Shown piece after piece: positions 38,201 to 49,560 of a stretch of DNA of 64,000 bases. The stretch covers positions 3,224,001-3,288,000 of the forward strand of contig WARS01000052.1 in the NCBI GenBank assembly GCA_008933995.1, given 5' to 3'. The DNA is from Datnioides undecimradiatus. Taxonomy: Eukaryota > Chordata > Actinopteri > Lobotiformes > Datnioididae. Within the stretch, counting starts at the first letter, position 1; every line of letters starts with the position of its first letter. The notes under the pieces are model-generated. The model worked only from the letters and a program-made list of their open reading frames with translations. It had not been told where the DNA came from and ran no database searches. The translations under genes and the position numbers were made by a program.

Positions 38201-40118
38201 AGATACATTCAGGTGCTCTCTGAGAGGAGGACAGTGGTGTGCCATCGACCCTGTCTCTCACGCTACGCAATAACAACAGCACTGAGCTCATGGCACGCGG
38301 TTCAGTCTAGGTTAAAATTTACATAATGCACTATGACAACACTTCCCTGCATCCAGTAGCAAGTAGACACTGACTCCACCACTGATGACAAAGCTGATTT
38401 CAGCTGTATTTAGTTTACAAGTTTAGGGGAAATCTACAAGAAAGCCTCTGACTTAACAGAAATTCCAAAAGCAGAAAGTGAACAGAACCTAATGTGCTTC
38501 TTGTTGTGCACTTACAGTCATACATACAGACAAGCTTTCAAACAAATATTGCAAATAACATAGTTGCTATTAATTAATATGCAGTTTAACTGTTGCACAC
38601 AGTGAGTTGAGTCATTTGTTGGCTGCTTGAACAACTTATCATCAGAAAGTTGTTGTGGTAAACAAGGTGGTAAACAGCTACTTATTTACACATAAGGTGA
38701 ATTCACATGAGCACTTATTTGGTGTCATGCTTTTGATCGCCTTATAAGTCCAGCAATCCTTGTCTCAACCAAATCATGAGGGAAATGCCTGATTTTTCAG
38801 CTGCGAAATGCTGCACTCTGGTCTCCACTTCATCATTTCAAGTTTACTGCAGTTTGGAGTTTGGCAGGTTGCGTGGGTTAACTGGAGTGTATTTGCCAAA
38901 AACAGCTGCCAGCTACATCTAAAAACAAATCTGATAAGAGCAGTGAGAGCGGACCAAAAACAGTAAAGTTGCCAGCTGTACATACCAAAACAATGAGGTA
39001 AGACCAAAGCACTCTGTAAAGCGAGGTGGGAAGAGTGAAAATGTCACTTTTAAACCGTAACAAAGTCACTTCTAACATAAATGCAGCTGGAACAAATACC
39101 CCAATATTACTAAAAAGATATGAGATTAACCATTCCTATATTTTCCGCCATACTGCAGAAAAAATGAATGTAATTCAATACTGAAGTTGATTGTGGATTG
39201 AAACTTGCAAGCTTAGTTAGACTTCTGTTGTCAAGCCAGGGATGTCACAGCAGGCGTTTACTGTCAGCTGTGGCAAACCCCTGCTGTGACAACAGTGATT
39301 GTAGCGTGGCAAAAATTGAGGCAGGAGATTTCTACCTTGTGTGATTTAATTACTCTTGCAAGTCCAAAAACAAAATGTACATGTTATTAATCTAAACACT
39401 TCATATTAGCAAGGGTTTCAAAATGTGTTCTCTTTTGGAAACAAGAAAGCCTCATGGTAAAAGTTTTGCTTGAGCATGACTAAGACAGCCTATTTTGTTT
39501 ACGGTCACACGTGACATCAGCATTGTGTCCACATCAAAGCTGTCAGACTTCTTATAAACTGCCCCCAGATTCAAGCACACAGCTCCCCTCACAGTCTCCG
39601 ACGCAGACTGCCTTCATCGCTCTGTTTTCGACACTGTTTCAACACTCGCTCGTGAGAGTTTTCACAAGCGCTGCAACAAAAAACAAGGTAAGTGGCACAT
39701 AAGTTCATCAACACTCTGGTTGTCAAGACAATAGAATGAATTCATGGTGACGTCAGCAGCACACAGCTTTAGTCTGAAGCCCCCTTGTTTCCATGGTGTA
39801 GTTGCTTTACAGAGGCAAGCATCAACTTCAGTAGAATGGACTAATGTGGCGAGTTGTGCACAGAGGCTGAAATGTGATGTGTTTAACGATGTCGCTGTGT
39901 TTTGCCTCATTGCTCTGCCTCACACTCTCTCACACGCATGCATTCTGCACCTGTCACATACACTTTCGTGCTTCTCGCTCACATGCAAACATACTTAACC
40001 TTTTCTTCCTGCTCTGCCTACCCTGCAAATTCTTACCGATGGTGATGTTGAAGCCGTCAATGCTGAAGGTGGCACTCCGACCCTTCCTAAATCGATGCTT
40101 CTTGGAGTTAGCTTCCAT
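17638..40118 (-). CDS. pde1c: Calcium/calmodulin-dependent 3',5'-cyclic nucleotide phosphodiesterase 1C, 5' part only (two isoform starts)
   Basis: PDE1C hydrolyses cAMP and cGMP to 5'-nucleotides and is switched on by Ca2+/calmodulin. Only N-terminal regulatory exons are in the window. Long route: 40118-40037, 33269-33219, 31957-31792 (about 99 residues). Short route: 22355-22255, 17664-17638 (about 42 residues). The long route contains RSATFSIDGF, then RSKSQSALWNAI and PRSPEEILADDLP. These match the mammalian long forms, which I recall as RSATFSIDGYSFTIVANE, RSKSQNCLWN and PRPPEEILADELP. The short route starts MESPTKEIEEFES and matches human PDE1C1 almost residue for residue. Both routes end in phase 2 with AG, ready to join the same exon, which in mammals begins LRSLVKQLERGE. 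I did not find that exon or the HD catalytic exons in 1-17637, so the gene runs off the left edge. I cannot say which of the teleost duplicates this is. Confidence 0.93.
17665..22254. other. pde1c: pde1c intron between short-isoform exons 1 and 2
   Basis: 4.6 kb with no further exon seen. CA-rich stretches occur at 19.05-19.27 and 20.4-20.56 kb and an A run at 20787-20803. Segments at 19.76-19.87 and 20.08-20.18 kb have homeodomain-like ATTA motifs and balanced composition, so they could be conserved non-coding elements, but I cannot test that. Confidence 0.7.
22255..22355 (-). CDS. pde1c: pde1c short-isoform first coding exon
   Basis: Encodes MESPTKEIEEFESTALKYLQ and then PEQIEKIWLRLRG, ending in phase 2 before GTGAGT. 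It is nearly identical to the start of human PDE1C1 (MESPTKEIEEFESNSLKYLQ). The C-terminal half of the exon begins the basic amphipathic helix that binds calmodulin in the short PDE1 forms. The coding-strand 5' flank (22356-22850) is purine-rich with GA runs and several CpGs, consistent with an internal alternative promoter inside the long-isoform gene. Confidence 0.95.
22356..22860 (-). promoter_or_regulatory. pde1c: Candidate internal promoter and 5' UTR for the pde1c short isoform
   Basis: The stretch directly upstream of the short-isoform ATG is richer in CpG than the surrounding intron. It carries a long GA-rich run on the coding strand (about 22680-22745). No TATA box is evident. Its position immediately before a validated alternative first exon is the main argument. 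Confidence 0.45.
23448..23490 (+). repeat. (AC)n microsatellite
   Basis: An uninterrupted CA run of about 42 bases, the longest perfect dinucleotide repeat in the window and likely polymorphic. Confidence 0.97.
29175..29208 (+). repeat. (AT)n(AC)n compound microsatellite
   Basis: A short TATATATA run passing directly into a CA run of about 24 bases. Confidence 0.95.
31792..31957 (-). CDS. pde1c: pde1c long-isoform exon 3
   Basis: 166 nt encoding RSKSQSALWNAI, a linker, PRSPEEILADDLPS and a C-terminal KMAIR whose last codon is split in phase 2. The RSKSQ..LWN and PEEILADxLP blocks are diagnostic for PDE1C. The acceptor follows a long T run (TTTTTTTTTTGCAG). The donor is weak (CAG then GTTTGC), and reading through it meets a stop after about 17 codons. 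The next exon used should be the shared LRSLVKQ exon outside the window. Confidence 0.9.
32811..32906 (+). repeat. Minisatellite, three copies of a 32-bp unit
   Basis: The unit starts GAGAGGCTGAGTGGACTGGT and ends TACAGTGGGACA. Copies begin at 32811, 32843 and 32875. The first two are identical and the third is diverged at its end. It lies in the pde1c long-isoform intron between the exons at 33.2 and 31.9 kb. Confidence 0.85.
33219..33269 (-). CDS. pde1c: pde1c long-isoform exon 2 (51 nt)
   Basis: A phase 1-to-1 exon encoding VANEDGDSSNRPQASFA plus the split codon. Its acceptor has a strong polypyrimidine tract (CTTCTTCTTCCTCCAG) and its donor is GTAAGT. It corresponds to mammalian VANEAGDKNARPLARF. 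The exon is symmetrical (51 nt), so it can be included or skipped without shifting frame. Any upstream exon ending in phase 1, including the one at 49.2 kb, can splice to it. Confidence 0.9.
34881..34942 (+). repeat. (GA)n microsatellite
   Basis: Sixty bases of GAGA with a few C and A interruptions in the first half and a pure run in the second. Intronic in pde1c. Confidence 0.95.
35065..35529 (-). mobile_element. LTR-like fossil, probable solo LTR of a teleost retroelement
   Basis: A 465-bp block on the minus strand runs from TGTCATGGTTTTGAGTTGAG to CCAAGCCCTGACA, with inverted TGTCA/TGACA ends. It is flanked by near-matching 5-bp sequences (acaac / acgac) that look like a slightly decayed target-site duplication. 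It contains no coding sequence. The ends, size and duplication suit a solo LTR, probably Gypsy-type; the family is inferred. It looks whole as an LTR and moderately old. Confidence 0.5.
35854..35975 (+). repeat. Minisatellite, four copies of a 31-bp unit
   Basis: The core AACCTTTACAGGCAGC recurs every 31 bp at about 35861, 35892, 35923 and 35954, each followed by a variant of TGTTCACGAATG. Copies differ at a few positions, so the array is not brand-new. Intronic in pde1c. Confidence 0.85.
40037..40118 (-). CDS. pde1c: pde1c long-isoform first coding exon
   Basis: The exon gives 27 residues beginning MEANSKKHRFRKGRSATF and ends in phase 1 before a good donor (GTAAGA). The basic stretch followed by RSATFSIDGF is the PDE1C long-form signature. 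Mammalian forms start MTDxxxKK before the same block, so the first dozen residues have diverged while the block is kept. Sequence upstream on the coding strand (40119-40600) has several CpGs and pyrimidine/purine-biased runs but no clear TATA box. It is probably 5' UTR and promoter. Confidence 0.9.
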
Positions 40119-43100
40119 CGCTTTGGCACCCTCCGGTCACCCTTGCGCCTTTTAATCTGTTTTAATGCCTCTTGTCAGTTGCAGTTTCTTGTCTCAGTTT
40201 CGTCTGGGTAACTCTCCTCCTGGAGAGGAAAGAAATGTAGTCCTCCGACTCCGGTTAGTGCTGAGCACTGGTGTAGAACTGTCAAAGACTCACCACTTCT
40301 CGTTACAGACGCCGAGCTGCAGAATTTCTCTCAAGTCCCTTTCCACCCCCTTGTCTTTGTTGTACATATCTTTTCTTTCCCTCTCTCCGTTTCTCACACC
40401 TCAACAAGCTCATTTCAAGGAGCTTATGGCTCTTGATTTGTTTTTCTTCTCTCCTTCTCCCTCCACACCCCTCCCTCCCCGCTTTCTCTCCTCGACTCTC
40501 TTCCCCAAGAGGTACAGTAGGTGTGTGGTGGGTGGCAGTGGTGGTGGTTAGTGGTGGTGGATGGGAGGAGAGGATATCTCTAGAGGTCTTTAAATGAACG
40601 TGACTCCTCCTACTATCAAGAATTTATAGCAAAGCATTGGAAGCTCAGAGTTGGTATAGCATAAGCCTATGAGAGTCTATGCAAGTTGAAAAAAAAAACA
40701 TATTATGATCGCATGAAAAATCATGTTCTGCCATACATGCACTGATGCATGAGCACCGCGTGGACAGGAAAAGGTGGAAAGATAGATAGCGAGAGGGTGA
40801 TTATGTGTATTGAGTCAAAACTAGTCATTAAATCAATGCCCCTGCTTTTCATTTGGCGGGAGTTATTTACACAGGCACATGAGGATGAAGCCCATTAGCA
40901 GCATGCATAGTGTTCTTTTGAAAGCAAAAATTAAGCTCCACAGAGCCCGGCTGAATGGCTACATTTGTGAGAGTGCACAAACTGCCTCGAATTTATTTAT
41001 TTTTTGCATTTTAAATGCCCGTTCATTACTGCAGATGACACTGGAGCAAGGACACTGCTTTCTTCATTATTTTTGAGTGTCCTGGAAAAATTTTGCCTTT
41101 GTGCTTATTTAAACTACCTTCCCTCTACCAAATACACATCTCCTCAGCTATGCACATAAACACACACACCTGCGCACACCAGATCAACAAAGGATAAAAA
41201 GCTCCCCTTATTAGCACCATCTGACATTTAGCTATGGAATTTTTCGTGTTTCATTTCCCCACTTGATTAGTGTGTGTGAGTGCTCTTTATGAAGGCTTCT
41301 GGCTTGTTCTCACACCACCTCCTTCTCTCTAAATTCAATAGATGTGCCTATAAAAACACACACTTACAGATCAGTGGACATAATGTCTATTATCTGTAAT
41401 TTCATGCATTTATTTACTGAGCTGTTTAGTTCCCCATTTATATTGCTTACTCTCCAATAATATAACAAAGATGCAATAAATGAGTTTATAAATGAGATTA
41501 GGTTTAAGTTTCTTTAAAGATACTTGTTGAGACACACCAGCCAGTACACAAGTGATGCCAAGTTAAATCTCAGTTTCCTGTGTACTGGCCAAGATTTTCT
41601 TATTCATTAATTGTTTTATACAGCCTAATTAGTCATCTGTCACTTTAATCGATTGTGTCTAAATTTCTAATTGATTTAAGATGCAAAGACTAATAGTAGT
41701 TGTTTATTTCATTCTAAGTCAAAACTTGAAGTGTATATGTATTTTAATTGAATCACATATGTTTATGTGGTATTTATTTATTTATTTTGTTATGGTAACT
41801 GTAGCCTTGTTGTTGTTTAAGTAGTGTTTTTTTATAGAAGAATGTGTTGTAAGGTTTCCTACTAGGGTTGTGTATCACAGGGTTTAATTAAAAAAAATGT
41901 CATTAGTTCTTTGGGATGTAATATAATCTGAGCAACGTGATATCAAAGATGGGGATTTTGAAGCATTAGCATGTCCCCAGTTTAATAAACAGTTAATAAA
42001 TGCTACATGATGTCTGTGTGGATACAAATCTCAATGGTAACACCTACTTCAAAAATCTGCATTACAATCATACTCTGGTGAGTGATCAAACATTGAAATG
42101 AGTGTGTTATCTCAAAGGGTGAGTGTTCATCACTTGTTAAATAATCCTTGATCTGTCAAACAAAGACAGTTGACACACAAATGTGGCCGTACGGAGAAGT
42201 ATTTTTCAGTAATTGATGCATGTTTTCTAAGTGATGTAGTTAAGGTGTCTGAGAAAAAGGAAATCGATCACAATCAGAAGATCTATCCAATTATAACAGA
42301 GCCAGTTTGAGTCACTCAGTGCAGTTCCAGCGCACACATTATACACTTGTTAGATAATTACACTCCATCTCATTTTGTTTTGCGAGCTACAGTAAGAGCT
42401 CTTTATCCTCTCCTTCTCCTGTCACCCTGCTCTTCCCAGCCTCCAATTCACACTGTATGTAGCAATTTGAGAGGATCCTAATTTTGCAACACTCTTACTG
42501 TGCAACATCAAGTGCCTGCCTGTTCCAGGGTAGCTTTCATGTTAATAAGGGCATGTGTGGGAATATTGCAACTTTATTATTCTTTCCCTTTGTAAGTGAA
42601 CTCCCAGGGAACCATTTGTTTGAAATGCTCAGACTGGTCACAATGTGCTTGTCTGCTACATTTAAATATGAATGGCCCGTTAAGGCCACAGTTGTGTCAA
42701 TATAATTAATGATATCATCGCATTACTGCAGAATTCTGACAGCAATATTAAATTCAACCTTGAAGTGCGTGAGTCTGAAAGTATGTGTATGTCAGGGACA
42801 TTAAAAAGAAGTTAGAAGATGGTAAAGGTCAAGATTTCCTTTGAGAGTTTATTACATGAGAGTAGGTGTTCATGTGTCTATATCATGGTCAAAGTTTGCT
42901 GCTGTACGTTCAAAGCTTCCTGTTAAATCCATTTGGGGTTATAGACATTAGAGAGGAGATTACATAAGACACTTTACTGAAGGAGTGTGCTTCTGCTTTT
43001 TTCATGAGCCTTTAGAGGGCTACATGATGTTCTGCAACTTTATATATTACCTTGTAAACCATGGTAATGCAGGCTGCTAAAAGTCTAAAGCATGGGATCT

Positions 43101-46100
43101 CCATCTGTCTGTCTGCTGTCTCTCTGTCTGTCCTTCACATACCTCTAAAAACACCCATCAAATCTCCTTCATACTTGACAGGTATATTGCTGCTGACCCA
43201 GGTAATATAGGTGCAGTGTTATTTGGTCAGTTTTGGACATGCAATACATTCAATATCAATGCATTTTGCTCTGTGCAGCAGCAGGGACAGGGCTTCATCG
43301 CTAGAAATCTGTCTGTCTGTGGATATTCAAAGTCCCCAGAGAATAAACCACAATTTATTTAGTCAGCCTTTGACCTTTACTAAATGCTACAATGAGGTCA
43401 AGATGTTGCCAGCCATTCGAGATATTTTAATCTGCTTGTTGTACTGAAACTTAAAAAGCACATTCATGCTTTCAACAGGATGAGCACTTTCCATTTCTGA
43501 CATTTCAATGGCTTTCTTCTGCCACCATCCTCACAACTGAGGGCATTCGTGGTCCCAAGGGATAAATAATCTAATGCCATCAGTAATGCAAAACAATCTA
43601 ATGCAAAATTGTACATAAATTTGTTTACTCTGCTGAGGCATCATTAGAAGGTCTAATAGACTCGACTGCCTTACAAACAGGGCTATGAACCTTGAGTTCT
43701 AAAGGACTAATGCCACTGGTCAATTTTCATTAGGAGAAGGCAGCAGTCGGTACAGAAAAACACAACATAAACAAGCAAAATTAAACTTTTTCACTTTGTA
43801 AAAGTTATCACATACAGTAACCAAACCGGCTTCACAGAGGCATAGACTAGCTGCAGCCGGAGGTATTGCCAGTACAACATTAATACCCCATGGGAAGCAC
43901 AACAGAACAAACTAGTAAACATTTACAGCTCACAAGAGTATAATTAAAGTCTTGTGGGCTCTATGTGTATATAAGATGAAAGATCAAGGTCACAACAAAA
44001 CTTACAAATTAAGCTTGACAAACTCAGTTAACTCAGTAAACTCAAACTGTAACTGCTAAGAAACTAGGCCAGATGTGGTGGCTACTAGACACAGAAGTTT
44101 CAACCTAAATTTAAATTGTATTAATCAAATAATTTTTGTAAACATTTTCCAAACTGATACAAATGGTGTGAGCCTTTTAGCTTACGTGAAGCTTAAGTTT
44201 CATGCATTTACTCATATTTAATTTGATGCTTTAGTTCAGTTATAATCGCTTGTTTTCAGTGTTGTTAATGCCATTGTTAATTCATGTGTTATGATTTTTG
44301 ATAAATACTTTTACCCCTGATAATTGCACTGAGCCAGATGTGACTCTGGGTCGCTGATACAGCATGACAACACACACCAAGTGTGTCCCAAGAATTCAGG
44401 TTCACACCTGTCACATTACATACACAAAATATAATCCGATATTTCAAAAGGAGCATGTAGTACAACAGCTGCTCTGAGAGGTGTACCCATACATCTGTTG
44501 AGTCCTTGTCAAGATCCATTTTCTTCAAGGGTCAGTACTGGCAACGTCACTGTCACTAGGCAACGGGAAGACCTTTCAGACATATACTGCATACATTACA
44601 CTGAGGATGACAAGGGGTTAATATGGCAAAAGCACTCACCAGTGTGGTTCTTTTATAGTATTTATACCGAAGTTATGTTACTGTGTTATTTTCTGTGTCT
44701 GCTTTCCTCACCTACATCTGTGCAGACGGTGCCTGTTGGAATAATGCAAATGAGGCAGGGCTCATTGAGTTTTAATGGGATGTTTGCAAAAGTTACATCT
44801 GCTTGTTTCATATCTCGTGGCAATTTTCTTAATGTTTTAGAAATGAACTTGTTTGTTTTTAACAAACCGATGCCACTGTGGATTGTTGGCACAAAAACAC
44901 ACCTGCTTGCTTTTTCTGTATGTCCATTGAGTTTCGCTCAACCTTTGATCTGGTCATCAAACACCAGAACAGGCCATCACCAACAGACATGAATTAGTCC
45001 TGAAGATAAAGGGGAGGTGAGGACTAACTTGGGGGATTATAAATAGCCTCTTGCACCAAATTAATCCCAAGTAACAGTCCAATTTATATTTGTGGTGACA
45101 TAAGGTCAAATTGACATATTTAATTCAGATTTTGACTATTCTGATAAATAAAACATGACACACAGAAATAACAGCATTACTAACCAGATTGTAGTCGTAG
45201 ATATTCCCCATTTCCTGGATGCAGATTTCATCATTTGTTCCAACGCAACATCAGTTTTGGTACTTTTTGATTGTGTAATCTGTCCCAGTAGCACAAAATG
45301 ATTCAAGACAACAACTACGCAATCAGACAGAAAAACAAGCTCATTAGAGGTCTCCCCTAGACTGTGGAGCGACACACACTTTGTCAGTCCCCACACCACT
45401 GTCACCACAGTGACACAGTCATGTAATTAAGACACACAGGGTGTCAGGGAGCTTGCCTTTTCCCCTGCTAAATACTCATTAGAGGCACCTTTAAGGGTAA
45501 TGTTAGACTGTGTTGGAAACCTGAGGGAAATGAGCTGACAAAACAGAGAGCTACATGAACTGTCATCTGCGTCCTGCTGCACTAAGAACCTAAGGAAAAT
45601 CGGGGGACAAGTCTGCAGCAAGTTTAGCTAATGATTTTTGCACCAGCATGGTTCCAGATCAAAGAGTCAAAACCAGTTGGGTGAATGTTAGGTCAACAGG
45701 GCAAACAAATGTAAGCCTTTTGATTAGATCCAGATATCCTCCTCCCAACAAACCAAAGCTACTAATCAGTATCATTTGGACAGAGCCAGAAAACTACACC
45801 AATTCTGCTCTTCGTCACAAAATGTCACACATGTAGTGTTGGAGGCACAGCGCACTGTGCAAATGATGAGACTGGTCACAGAGGCCACACAGCAATGAAA
45901 CAGCTCAGACACATTGCCATGCCATGCTAAACACTTGCCATGGGTGTTGATTGTAGAAATAAGACCTAATTCAGTATATAATGATTTTGTTGCCATAGTT
46001 CAAATTTATGTATCAGTAAGTGTAAGTATCAGTAATCCTTTACTACACAAACCCTCTATGGGAGAGTATTATCATCTGTTACAAGCAAACCATATCTCTA

Positions 46101-48949
46101 AGGAACGTTCATATACAGCTGTTCTGCTATCAAGTACCACTAACACAACATGCATGCCAAATTTTGCAGATACACAGCGCTTCTGTTAAGAATACAAAAT
46201 ATTGGCACTGGATATAACCTACAAATGCAGTTTAGTCATCACATGCCACAGGGTTGCAAAAAGACTACTTTTTCTCTGGTTCCTTATCCTCTCTTCCTTC
46301 ACCTGCATCTTTTACTTGCCCTTTACAGGTCACCCACCCACTAGGAGACAGAGATGAAAGGATGAGATGTGAAGATGAAGGAATAGATGGAAAACATATT
46401 TACCACATGGGGCGAGTTTGCTGCAGGATCCTGAGTCATTTTATATTGACATCAATTACTTATGACATGTGTCACAGCTGCAGCACATGCTGCTGGACTT
46501 GTAATGGATTGTTTTATTGTCTGACAGCTTGGTTTTGGTTCTTTCTTGTGATAAAGTAATGTGATTTTGCATTGACACAAAAGAAAAGCATCCTGTCCAA
46601 CAGTATGAAGTGCAGTGTCCCACTGATTCATATATACACACCAAACGCTATTTATCAAGGACTTTGTGAGAAGACATCTTTGACATTTTAACTGATGTAA
46701 ATTGACGCATTTTACACAATCAGTGTAGGGGCTGACTAAACACAATGTTTAATCAGCTCTAAACTGGATTGCCACTGATCCACAGACATCCCAGTGGGTT
46801 TGTTGTATTATCAAAATCTGAGTGCCTTAATCTAGATGTGCTTTGCCTCTATACAATATTATCCTTTTACAATCACATTAGATCAGCTGTATTGTCCAAT
46901 TACAAAACAGATATCCAGCCAATAAGCCAGATGATGTCTCTTGATTTATTAATGAAGCATCCATCATCATATAGTAGACGGCACAGTACCGGCAGTAGTA
47001 GTATGCCATCTGCCATCCCAAGACCACTAATCACCTATTACATTACCTGAGATATGAATACATCTATGAAGGACTGTTCACACGTTGTTTCCTTCAGTGC
47101 CTGCTGTGAATCTATATGGGAACCTTAGCCATGTTCTGAAAATGTGTATGTTCAGTATTTAGCATATGTAAGCAGTACCATTTTAAGCATTTAATAAAAT
47201 GCAACGCCACTGGAGGATAAGCTTACTTTTTTCACTGACACACAACATATAAATTCACATTAGTTGATATCACGTAGGTATAACCACCATTCAGGCAGAG
47301 GGTTAACCGTATGGGGTGTACAAGACTGTATATCTGAGCAAATCTTTCACCATTATAGCCTGAAATACTTTACTCCACTATTTCTCATCCAGATGTGCTA
47401 TCTATCAAAATACCCTTCAATTTGACTAATATGCACTTCAAGAGCAACTCTAGCCCCTTGTAAGCCACGGGAAACTCTCTGAATGTGACCTAGATTCTGT
47501 GCCAGTATTGCAATCAACAGCAGGGCAATCGCAGCTCTTCAGCATCGCTATTATTATAGAATCTCTCCAGTAGTTCATATTTACACCTGATTGAATGAGT
47601 GACTGTAAGACATTCCCCAGAGAGCAGCTGCTACACTGGTCATGTACTCTGGGTAGCTGAGATAGAGTTGACACTGCTTAAAATGATCCATCCATTTTAA
47701 TCGTGGGGGTGTGTGGTGTAATTTGGAATGGCAGCTCAGGTAAGAGCCATGATCTAAAGTTACCAGAGGCTACGTCAAACTGTTCAATGCAGTCTCTTAA
47801 CTTACTACACACTAGTTAAGATTTATATACCACTGGGACTGTCTAACGCTGAACACCCAACAGATAAGCTAATCGGGAGGTAAGTGTCTGTGTTTGCTCC
47901 TCAGGAGGAAGCAGATGAGTGTACAGCCAGGGAGGAGACTCCTCAACACGCATGAGCATCACTGGGGACCAGGGAGGAAACTCAACGGGAGTCTACACTG
48001 TCATAGGGTCATGGAAACACCACAGTACAGATGGTATTTTAGGAGTCAGCCAGGGAGAAGTGTTCTCCTCTGGGAAAGATATGCAGGGAGTTGAAACCAG
48101 AGGTGGCAGCAGTGGAGAGAGTTGAAGATAAACAGGATGAACCAAAGGAAACACAGAGTAACACAAAAGACAAATGTGTAAAAAACAATAAATAAGTTTA
48201 AGAAATAAATGGTGAAGGGGAATTTTTACATGAGCTGTACCACAGATTTGAACTGGACTGAACTCATTTACTGTCGAAATTTGCTGAATTGTCAGTAATC
48301 GAAAGCTTGAACCATGTATCCTTCATATAATACAAATTTTAACATTCTTATTTCAAATATGTCATTAAGGTGATGGTAACCTTAAATCCGTTGTGTATTT
48401 AGGAGACAACTCATGTGGACCAAGTAAAACTTTACAGCATATATTTCCAATAAAAACAACCCAATGCATGAGTGAACCTGGTAAAATTAATAGGACTGTA
48501 ATTTGGTTTATTTTAGTCTGAGGGACACCTCAAACATCAAAGAGATGCTTTGGTAGTGGAGATATGTTGCATTGAGGCTGGTCTTCAAAGAGCTCAGCAT
48601 TCATTCAGTGAATACCTTTTTTCCCCCCCACAGTAGCACATTCACAGTAATCCTCTGAAGTGACCAGTTGCTCTCATCTCCAGACAAATCCATGAACTGA
48701 ACAACAGAGATGTGCAGGATAAAGTAACACAGCAGCTGTGTTTAGAGGCCAGGCCAGGTTTCCGTTTTTATAAGAGACAAACAGATAAAAGTTCATGTTG
48801 AATTTGCTAAATTGTAATGACTGGACTTCAATTCAAACAAGTGGAGAGCCAAACACAGATGAACTGCACGAGTAACCGTATGGTGTAAAGTAACTTAAAC
48901 ACAGTGAGATACTTATGTGAGCTACAGAGTTAATAACTGCTCAACTCAC
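40119..48949. other. Non-coding stretch between the 49-kb exon and the pde1c long-isoform exon
   Basis: 8.8 kb of AT-rich sequence without a recognised exon on either strand. A 164-codon open frame on the plus strand near 44.5-45.0 kb has no ATG at its start and no recognisable domain. This is an intron if the 49-kb exon belongs to pde1c, and otherwise intergenic or part of an unknown gene. Confidence 0.55.
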
Positions 48950-49211
48950 CGCTTTGTTGACCCTCAGTAGTCTTTTTCTTCGAAGTTTGTTTGGCTCCGT
49001 CGGAGTCTTGTCTGCTCAGCACCTCGGACAGCGACTGGCGGGAACTCTGCCGTCCTGTCTGGCTCGAGACGTTGAACCGCGCGCTCCTCTTCCTGGGCCG
49101 ATCCGATTCCGGAGCGGACTGGCTCCTCTCCGGGTCATGGTTCTCCGGCTCTGAACCCACTTTCACCAACGCGTTTCTTGTCCTTGTTAGAGCAGAAGTC
49201 ACCGAGCCCAT
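48950..49211 (-). CDS. Putative first coding exon, unrecognised; possible further pde1c N-terminus
   Basis: A CpG-rich open frame begins at an ATG in good context (G at -3, G at +4) and runs 87 codons to a strong donor, G then GTGAGT, in phase 1. The peptide starts MGSVTSALTRTRNALVKVG and is rich in Ser, Arg and Gln. It includes the basic stretch RKRSARF (a PKA-type phosphorylation pattern) and SRQSLSEVLSRQ. MGxxxS fits the N-myristoylation consensus. I do not recognise the peptide. It is on the pde1c strand, 8.8 kb upstream of the long-isoform exon, and its donor phase fits the exon at 33.2 kb. I saw no other downstream exon that would make it a separate gene. Alternatives are the start of an unrelated gene or a lineage-specific one. 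Confidence 0.5.
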
Positions 49212-49560
49212 CACCAAATAAGGTAAACGCTTCAGTTGGAAACGGTTACTGTGACTTTCATTTTACTCAAAACCTGTTGAAACTTGACTCCATTTTTCCC
49301 CTACTCGCCAAATCTATCAAACAAAGCGCCGAAAAAAGAAACGCACAGCCTCTGTCACTCACAAACCGTTAGCTTGCAACTTCATTTTTAGCCGACAGCA
49401 AGATATTAAAATGATTAAAGAACCGAAAAACTGAGTTTAAACGGATCATGTCGGCATCTCCCCTCGACTCGCGTTTCCTCCGACAGACACGTCACATGGA
49501 GAAAGTTGCTCTGTCGACAAGCACACTGATCTCCCGGGGCAGACCGACGAAAACAAGCGA
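48950..49560. promoter_or_regulatory. CpG-rich island / candidate promoter at 49 kb
   Basis: CG dinucleotides are much denser here than anywhere nearby, including runs such as CGCGCGC and CCGATCCGATTCCGG, while the flanks are AT-rich. The island covers the putative exon ending at 48950 and continues upstream of its ATG. This supports a real transcription start between the vim poly(A) site and the pde1c long-isoform exon. Confidence 0.6.

Larger units (their letters stand above)
33270..40036. other. pde1c: pde1c intron between long exons 1 and 2
   Basis: 6.8 kb containing the (GA)n tract, the LTR-like fossil, the 31-bp minisatellite and a compact hairpin at 39.2 kb. No exon was recognised. 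Confidence 0.75.

Noticed and set aside
40100-40125. Possible splice acceptor just upstream of the pde1c long-isoform ATG, in phase with the 49-kb exon
   Set aside because: The AG is preceded by a purine-rich stretch rather than a pyrimidine tract, so direct use as an acceptor is unlikely.
40165-40551. 128-codon open frame on the plus strand
   Set aside because: It lies over the 5' flank of the pde1c long-isoform exon and is pyrimidine-rich (Ser/Leu/Pro), typical of low-complexity translation.
44498-44992. 164-codon open frame on the plus strand
   Set aside because: It starts at TTG rather than ATG, has no recognisable domain and lies in AT-rich non-coding sequence; treated as chance.
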